Of a stretch of 10,808 nucleotides of DNA, positions 7,421-10,808 are shown one piece after another. Both the position numbers and the translations under genes were made by a program. The notes beneath the pieces were generated by a model. It had not been told where the DNA came from, did no database searches, and saw nothing but the letters and a program-made list of their open reading frames with translations. Position 1 is the first letter of the stretch. Each line of letters begins with the position of its first letter. Origin of the DNA: Anaerobutyricum faecale (GTDB lineage: Bacteria > Bacillota > Clostridia > Lachnospirales > Lachnospiraceae); NCBI GenBank assembly GCA_019119645.1, contig DWWR01000097.1, positions 1 to 10,808 of the forward strand, in the 5' to 3' direction.

Positions 7421-7520
7421 CAGCCGCCGGATTTCATTCCGGGATATGTTTCTGTCGGGACAGTGGAATTTCCACTGTCCTGCAATACATTTCCTGGAAG
7501 AGAAATCCGGCGGCTGTTTT
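7421..7520. terminator. Long nested hairpin between convergent genes, probably a bidirectional terminator
   Basis: Three stacked stems share one axis. The outer stem is a perfect 15 bp (7421-7435 with 7502-7516). The middle stem runs 7437-7449 with 7487-7499, with one T-T mismatch and one G-T pair. The inner hairpin has 11-base arms GGACAGTGGAA and TTCCACTGTCC around 7469. A T-rich run follows on the plus strand (from 7517) and an A-rich run precedes it (7412-7416), so it can terminate both the LTA-synthase-like gene and the response regulator gene. The regulator's stop codon lies in the T-run. At nearly 100 bases it is much longer than a usual terminator, and it could instead be a small palindromic repeat element. 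Confidence 0.75.
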
Positions 7521-8232
7521 ATTTCTGGTCTTCCTCCCACATACAGCTCATGAAATTTTGCTGTAATTCTTTATAGTAGGTGCGGCTGACCGGAATCTGG
7601 GTGCCGTCCGATAAAGTACAGAACTGACGGTTCATGGTGATGATATGTCTGCAGTTGACCAGAAAACTTCGGTGAGAGAAGCAGAACCAGTTCTCTACGG
7701 TATCTTTAAGATCGTGCAGTTTTTCCGTAGTTTTGTAAGAAGCATCTCTGGTATGAATCTCCGTATTTCTGAGCACCCGTTCCATGTAAAGGATATCTTT
7801 TTGAGGGATACGGGCGGAACTTTTTCCAAACTGAATGGAAAGATAAAAATGTTCCAGTTCCTTCAGACGGGCGATGGCCTTATGCAGCGCCTTGGGCAGA
7901 TAGGTGTCTATCTGACTTTTCAGGATAAAATAAATGTGAGAAGATTCATAAACCTGCGATGCGTAATCTACATAATTGGTAATATAAATAATCTGGCAAT
8001 CCGGAAGCACGGAGGTGATATCCTTGGCGGTCTGGATTCCGGAAGAATCCCGCAGTTCAATGTCCATAAAGACAATCTGCGGTTCCACTTTTTGTTCCCG
8101 GACGGCAGTTAAAATATCGGCGGCATCAGAAAAAGAAAGAACCTGCGCTTCCATGGGACTGCACTGCTCGATTTTCTGACTTATTTCTCTTGATGCGATG
8201 GGGTTGTCTTCACAGACAGCAATCGTCAACAT
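7519..8232 (-). CDS. LytTR-family response regulator (AgrA/ComE type)
   Basis: The 237-residue protein has a receiver domain at about residues 1-120 with all expected residues: acidic pair Glu8-Asp9, phosphoacceptor Asp57 in VFMDIEL, Thr85 in IIYITN and Lys105. Residues about 135-233 are a LytTR DNA-binding domain (RIPQKDILYME, FSHRSFLVNC, DGTQIPVSRTYYKEL). It should be a transcription factor switched by phosphotransfer from the adjacent sensor genes. The start at 8232 is chosen because AAAGGAG lies 7 bases upstream and the receiver begins at once; an upstream in-frame ATG at 8268 would add 12 unrelated residues. It is the most promoter-distal gene of the signalling cluster, with a 152-base upstream gap that includes a TATAAT box. 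Nothing suggests decay. Confidence 0.95.
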   Translation of the reverse strand: MLTIAVCEDNPIASREISQKIEQCSPMEAQVLSFSDAADILTAVREQKVEPQIVFMDIELRDSSGIQTAKDITSVLPDCQIIYITNYVDYASQVYESSHIYFILKSQIDTYLPKALHKAIARLKELEHFYLSIQFGKSSARIPQKDILYMERVLRNTEIHTRDASYKTTEKLHDLKDTVENWFCFSHRSFLVNCRHIITMNRQFCTLSDGTQIPVSRTYYKELQQNFMSCMWEEDQK

Positions 8233-8326
8233 GAAAAAGCTCCTTTCTGTTTCGTTTTTATTCTTCATAGATAAAGGACACTGCAGATGGATATTTTTCG
8301 CATTACAGTGTTAAAAAGCCACTATT

Positions 8327-8332
8327 ATTATA
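8327..8332 (-). promoter_or_regulatory. Candidate -10 element for the response regulator gene
   Basis: TATAAT on the minus strand sits about 95 bases before the regulator start, in the 152-base gap after the sensor gene. The hexamer 17 bases upstream (TTTCTT) is a poor -35, so an activator may be needed or this may be fortuitous. It would let the regulator be expressed apart from the sensor genes. No terminator hairpin was seen between sensor and regulator. Confidence 0.4.
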
Positions 8333-8384
8333 CTAGAATTTCAAAAATTAAGAAACAGAAAAAAGGTGCAAATATGTCAGACTT

Positions 8385-9260
8385 TTATAGAAAATGTTGG
8401 ATATATTTTCTTGCCTCATCATTGCGCCCTTCTTTCAGAAGAAGCGAAATGACCTGAAGATGACCTGTAACATCGTGATGCTGTTTACGTAATAAAAAAG
8501 TCTTTTTACGCAGTTGATCAAAGTCGGACATATTTTGTTCCAGGATTTTCTGCTTCTTTCGGTGAACATGGAAATTTTTCAGGATGCGCTGCAGTTCCCG
8601 GGCACCCTGGAAGAAGAGCACGGAAGATAAAAATATTCCTGCAAATACAAAGAACCAGCCTGCGGCGCCCATGTGTTCCGGAAATACATAAAGGACGCCG
8701 GTACCGATGAAAAAGGCAACCAAACCTAATTTGAATAGTATATGTAAATTCATTTTCTGTATATAGTTGTTCCACAGAAGAACAGCGAAAGGAGTGAAAA
8801 TCGTCTGCACGATGACCGGAGGGAAAATGAACAAAAAAAGGCGGACAGGGTCATTTTCCGGCGCGATCGTATTGGAAGAAATATTCAGCTCAAGCCCCAG
8901 AGAATAATTCACCAGATAATAGGCAATGCCCATGGTCAGTTCGATGCAGCCGGCATAGAGAAGGACAAACATGGTATTCTCAACATGGCGCAGGAAGCTG
9001 CCCTGGTACAGGAGCATACCTGCGAGAAAAGGGGAGAGGAACAGAATGATCTTATAGGATGCGGTGGTGACCTCTCCGGTCAGGAAAGTATAAAACAGGG
9101 GAATCAGTAAAAAAGGTATACTGAGTCCAAAAGGATGCCGGACCCGGGAGCGGGGCTGCATGGTCCTGACAGTGTAATAATATACGGACAGCTGATAGAT
9201 AATATGAGATACGGCAAAAGACGCCACAAATAACTGAGAGGAAGATAAGTGCAATGTCAT
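8385..9260 (-). CDS. Membrane sensor with phosphoacceptor helix but no ATPase domain (split histidine kinase, sensor subunit)
   Basis: The 291-residue protein has about six to seven hydrophobic segments between residues 8 and 218, as in AgrC-like sensors. A basic coiled linker (about 219-258) and a dimerisation/phosphoacceptor helix hairpin follow, with QHHDVTGHL at 260-268. By comparison with the AgrC R-H-D motif, His262 is the likely phosphoacceptor. The protein ends at residue 291, just where a GHKL ATPase domain should start. The 152 bases after the stop are too short for that domain and show no N-box or G-box, so this is not a simple frameshift. A paralogue at 10397-10677 ends at the same place. 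The start at 9260 is set by AAAGGAG 7 bases upstream. It could receive phosphate in trans from the neighbouring ATPase protein, act as a Spo0B-like phosphotransferase, or be a phosphatase. Confidence 0.85.
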   Translation of the reverse strand: MTLHLSSSQLFVASFAVSHIIYQLSVYYYTVRTMQPRSRVRHPFGLSIPFLLIPLFYTFLTGEVTTASYKIILFLSPFLAGMLLYQGSFLRHVENTMFVLLYAGCIELTMGIAYYLVNYSLGLELNISSNTIAPENDPVRLFLFIFPPVIVQTIFTPFAVLLWNNYIQKMNLHILFKLGLVAFFIGTGVLYVFPEHMGAAGWFFVFAGIFLSSVLFFQGARELQRILKNFHVHRKKQKILEQNMSDFDQLRKKTFLLRKQHHDVTGHLQVISLLLKEGRNDEARKYIQHFL

Positions 9261-9341
9261 GGGAAAACTCCTTTGATATAAGTGTATTTTATGTGCGGGC
9301 GCCGGCAAAGCGTTATAGGAACATTACCGACAGTATGGCAG

Positions 9342-10202
9342 TTAAGTAAAATCGATCATGATATCGGAGATAAATGTATCCCCGTGATCCTGCCACTGAC
9401 AGACGCCGTCTCTCTTGCGCACAATTTCTTCGATGATGGACAGACCCAGTCCATGGTAGAATGTGTCGGCCTTTGTGGTCGTATGGTCAAAGACCACAGC
9501 CGGATTTTTGGTGTTTTCCATATGGATAAAGAGGAAATTATTCTTGTAGTCGATGGAAAGTCTCAAAAAAGGGGACGGCTGACCGGAAGTCTCACAGCTT
9601 TCAATACCGTTGTTAAGCAGATTGAAAAAGAGGCTGATAAAGGTGGGAGCCGGAATCCCTATTTTCTCAGGGAAAAGAATATCACAGGAAAAAGTGATGC
9701 CGAGATTGTGACATTCCGTTTCCTTTCCATGAAGGATGACATCCAGAATATCGTTATCACAATAATGCTTATAACGTACGCTCTGAAAAGAAGAAGAAAA
9801 ATCACCGCAGACATGGCGGGCCTCCTCCAACTGTCCGTTTTCCAGCAAATGATCGATCTGCCGCAGATGTTCTTTTACATCTTCCATCTGTCTTTCCATA
9901 TCTGCCTGGGAGGTGCGCAGGCTCCGTTCCTGCCGGAGAGCAGCCCTGCGCTGCATTTCCAGATATTCCACATTTATCTTTGCGTAAAACTCCCGCAGAG
10001 AGACAAAGATAAAAGCGACAATGAACAATATAATAATAACGTAAATAAAGAAGAACAGCACAATAGAAATGTGCGTCCGGTACACATAAAGATAGTAGGC
10101 GAAAACGAAAAGCGGTATGGTCAGAAGCAGGGCTGCCAGGAGAAGACCTACCCGCCGGAGTTTCTGTTTTGATGTTGTCTTATCATTGGTACTTTTATCC
10201 AT
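9342..10202 (-). CDS. Membrane-anchored GHKL ATPase with degenerate phosphoacceptor helix (split histidine kinase, catalytic subunit)
   Basis: The 286-residue protein has two adjacent membrane helices (about residues 17-41 and 45-69) with almost no loop, so no sensory domain outside. A coiled coil follows (about 71-104), then a helix pair resembling the sensors' phosphoacceptor region (105-135). The GHKL/HATPase_c_5 domain spans about 145-286 with N-box NLLNNGIES (194-202) and G-box HGLGLSII (250-257), so ATP binding looks intact. Where the sensors have HHD, this protein has QMEDVKEHL: Glu107 sits at the phosphoacceptor position, and His112 matches a second, non-catalytic His. The start at 10202 is chosen because GGGAGGGG lies just upstream; the frame opens earlier at 10247. 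It is followed 81 bases later by the sensor gene. It probably phosphorylates a partner in trans; phosphorylation of an unusual residue cannot be excluded. Confidence 0.85.
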   Translation of the reverse strand: MDKSTNDKTTSKQKLRRVGLLLAALLLTIPLFVFAYYLYVYRTHISIVLFFFIYVIIILFIVAFIFVSLREFYAKINVEYLEMQRRAALRQERSLRTSQADMERQMEDVKEHLRQIDHLLENGQLEEARHVCGDFSSSFQSVRYKHYCDNDILDVILHGKETECHNLGITFSCDILFPEKIGIPAPTFISLFFNLLNNGIESCETSGQPSPFLRLSIDYKNNFLFIHMENTKNPAVVFDHTTTKADTFYHGLGLSIIEEIVRKRDGVCQWQDHGDTFISDIMIDFT

Positions 10203-10236
10203 GGAACCCCTCCCGCTTTTGGTAGAATGAAATGAT

Positions 10237-10256
10237 AAACGTATCACTGTACGTTT
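10237..10256. promoter_or_regulatory. Perfect inverted repeat in the leader of the ATPase-subunit gene (possible operator)
   Basis: AAACGTA and TACGTTT form perfect 7-bp arms around a 6-base spacer. The repeat lies about 35 bases before the start codon and about 12 to 31 bases after the predicted transcription start. On the minus strand it contains TACGTTTAT, which fits the published degenerate LytTR half-site pattern, but a second half-site at the usual spacing is lacking. It may be an operator for autoregulation or for another factor. Confidence 0.4.
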
Positions 10257-10274
10257 TTTTATAAATCAAATACC

Positions 10275-10280
10275 ATTATA
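10275..10280 (-). promoter_or_regulatory. -10 element of the promoter for the ATPase-subunit and sensor genes
   Basis: A consensus TATAAT on the minus strand lies about 73 bases before the ATPase-subunit start codon, downstream of the terminator at 10328-10354. The -35 region is T-rich with no good match. The terminator upstream makes a promoter here necessary. Confidence 0.5.
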
Positions 10281-10327
10281 ATCGATATCAGAAAAAGAGA
10301 AAAGGGAAAAATAAAGGAATAAACGAG

Positions 10328-10354
10328 ATAAAAAGAGCGGTCTTGCTGCCGCTC
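10328..10354 (-). terminator. Intrinsic terminator after the IS-interrupted sensor gene
   Basis: On the minus strand the stem GAGCGG/CCGCTC encloses an 8-base loop and is followed by TTTTTAT. It ends transcription from the interrupted sensor gene and from the right-hand IS before the ATPase-subunit promoter. The first sensor gene was thus a separate transcription unit from the genes downstream. Confidence 0.8.
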
Positions 10355-10396
10355 CATTTACTTTGACTGGGCAACCGGGAAGAAGATGCAGATCTT

Positions 10397-10677
10397 TTAT
10401 AAAATTTTCAAAAGTTCACGAATATACTTTTGTGCCTCTACGGTTTTCCCCTCTGTTAAAAGATAGGAAATCGTCTGCAGATGCCCGGCGATATCGTGGC
10501 TCTGTCGTCGCAAGTGCAGATTCCGTTCTTTCACAGCTTTGTAATTGTCCAGATTTTTATAAAACATTTCTTTTTCTTTCTGGTGCAGATGAAAGGACAT
10601 GCGTATCTGATGGATTCCGCGGAAGAAGAGAAGAATCGAAAGCAATGTTCCCAGAAAGACAAAAATCCACCCGATTT
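10397..10677 (-). pseudogene. Second sensor-phosphoacceptor gene, 5' part removed by IS insertion
   Basis: About 93 codons of native sequence remain. They encode the last membrane helix (GWIFVFLGTLLSILLFF), a linker, and a phosphoacceptor helix pair with RQSHDIAGHL, ending RELLKIL. This aligns with residues about 201-291 of the sensor at 8385-9260: around 21 of 35 residues agree in the phosphoacceptor region, and both proteins end there without an ATPase domain. At 10678 homology stops, and the sequence becomes the right end of an IS3-family element. Roughly 200 N-terminal residues are therefore missing here and may lie beyond the IS. The open frame continues into the IS to an ATG at 10780, so a chimeric short protein is possible but unproven. 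Confidence 0.8.
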
Positions 10678-10703
10678 TGATATGCCCCTTGTCAAGTAGA
10701 CAG
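10678..10703 (+). repeat. Terminal inverted repeat (IRR) of the right IS
   Basis: This 26-base end shares the TGATATGC tip and the GTAGACAG inner block with the left IS end at 106-131. The differences cluster in the middle, as usual for the left and right ends of one IS3-family element. Confidence 0.75.
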
Positions 10704-10733
10704 GTAAAATATCTAAAATTGAGTATAGAAGAT

Positions 10734-10767
10734 GCCGGCATTCCTCTTTGGAAGTGCCGGTGTTTTT
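10734..10767 (+). terminator. Hairpin with T-tract inside the IS 3' end
   Basis: CCGGCATTCC (10735-10744) pairs with GGAA-G-TGCCGG (10750-10760) with one bulged G and a 5-base loop, followed by TGTTTTT on the plus strand. It would stop transcription entering the IS from the interrupted gene side, antisense to the transposase. It starts just past the presumed transposase stop codon. Confidence 0.6.
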
Positions 10768-10808
10768 CTATGCACTCCATTTCTCTTTATATTTCTTTAT
10801 TCGTTTGT
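10768..10808 (-). CDS. Possible transposase OrfB C-terminal tail (runs off the window)
   Basis: The minus-strand frame entering from the right edge reads KRIKKYKEKWSA and stops at 10768. The RIK followed by basic residues and WS resembles the RIK-x-x-x-[LM]SP tail of IS3-family integrase-type transposases, and the position, just inside the IS 3' end, fits. Only 12 residues are visible, so the call leans on context. Confidence 0.4.
   Translation of the reverse strand, partial: KRIKKYKEKWSA

Larger units (their letters stand above)
10678..10808 (-). mobile_element. IS3-family insertion sequence, right (3') end, partial
   Basis: Read on the plus strand from 10678, the sequence starts TGATATGCCCC and carries AAGTAGACAG further in, matching the end at 106-131 at about 20 of 26 positions. 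The body extends out of the window to the right. No orfA-like start follows, but a short frame with an IS3-like C-terminal tail and a hairpin do, so this is read as the 3' end. Both IS copies then lie in the same orientation. The insertion point falls inside the second sensor gene. Confidence 0.75.

Noticed and set aside
8304..8310. The 7-mer TACAGTG near the response regulator promoter is also found near the ATPase-subunit promoter, considered as a shared regulator site.
   Set aside because: A shared 7-mer on either strand between two regions of about 100 bases is expected by chance, the orientations differ and the flanks do not match.
8233..8384. Search for a frameshifted ATPase domain after the sensor stop codon.
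   Set aside because: The gap is only 152 bases, is AT-rich and contains no N-box or G-box in any minus-strand frame. A GHKL domain needs about 400 bases.
9330..9347. ACAGTATGG-CAGTTAAG just after the ATPase-subunit gene, considered as a LytTR direct-repeat binding site.
   Set aside because: The two copies start about 9 bases apart rather than about 21, one is a poor match and part lies at the coding end.
9282..10172. Plus-strand open frame of 296 codons opposite the ATPase-subunit gene.
   Set aside because: The minus strand encodes clear GHKL motifs. The plus-strand translation has no domain and no suitable ribosome binding site.
10259..10357. A 32-codon hydrophobic frame on the minus strand between the second sensor remnant and the ATPase-subunit gene, considered as a signal peptide precursor.
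   Set aside because: It starts inside the terminator stem, has no convincing ribosome binding site and spans the promoter. Its hydrophobicity comes from T-rich terminator and promoter DNA.
1..10808. CRISPR arrays, tRNA, rRNA and riboswitches.
   Set aside because: No regularly spaced repeats, no tRNA-like folds and no recognisable riboswitch core were seen in the intergenic regions by eye, including upstream of the operon that contains cobU.

Overview
The window looks like the chromosome of a gut-type Firmicute in class Clostridia, most likely Lachnospiraceae. This is inferred from the moderate GC content, the strong AGGAGG-type ribosome binding sites, the Gram-positive envelope enzymes (class B sortase, L,D-transpeptidase, LTA-synthase-like enzyme), the AgrC/AgrA-like LytTR signalling genes and the IS3-family ends. 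No marker gene fixes the genus.

Layout. (1) 1-131: the left end of an IS3-family element, transcribed leftwards, with its inverted repeat and the first codons of orfA. (2) 195-1649 and 1833-2324 (minus strand): an L,D-transpeptidase with peptidoglycan-binding-like repeats, and a CYTH/triphosphate-tunnel protein. (3) 2325-2571: a divergent promoter region. (4) 2572-7400 (plus strand): a tight five-gene operon of a DJ-1/PfpI protein, a DUF1189-like membrane protein, CobU, class B sortase and an LTA-synthase-like phosphoglycerol transferase with an extra C-terminal beta-rich domain. (5) 7421-7520: an unusually long nested hairpin between convergent genes, probably a bidirectional terminator. (6) 7519-10677 (minus strand): a two-component region. 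(7) 10678-10808: the right end of an IS3-family element in the same orientation as the left one.

The most interesting part is region 6. It holds an intact LytTR response regulator but no conventional histidine kinase. One gene (8385-9260) encodes a multi-pass sensor plus a dimerisation/phosphoacceptor helix with an HHD motif, and stops exactly where the ATPase domain should begin. The next gene upstream (9342-10202) encodes a two-helix membrane anchor, a coiled coil, a degenerate phosphoacceptor helix with Glu at the His position, and a complete GHKL ATPase domain. A paralogue of the first type (10397-10677) ends at the same domain boundary and has been cut at its 5' end by the right-hand IS. 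This reads as a split histidine kinase: His-bearing sensor subunits and a separate catalytic subunit that would act in trans, feeding one LytTR regulator.

Regions 2 and 4 are mostly envelope functions (peptidoglycan cross-linking, surface protein anchoring, glycerol-phosphate polymer synthesis). No sortase substrate, corrinoid pathway partner, signal-peptide gene or transporter is visible in the window, so the targets of the signalling genes cannot be read from it.
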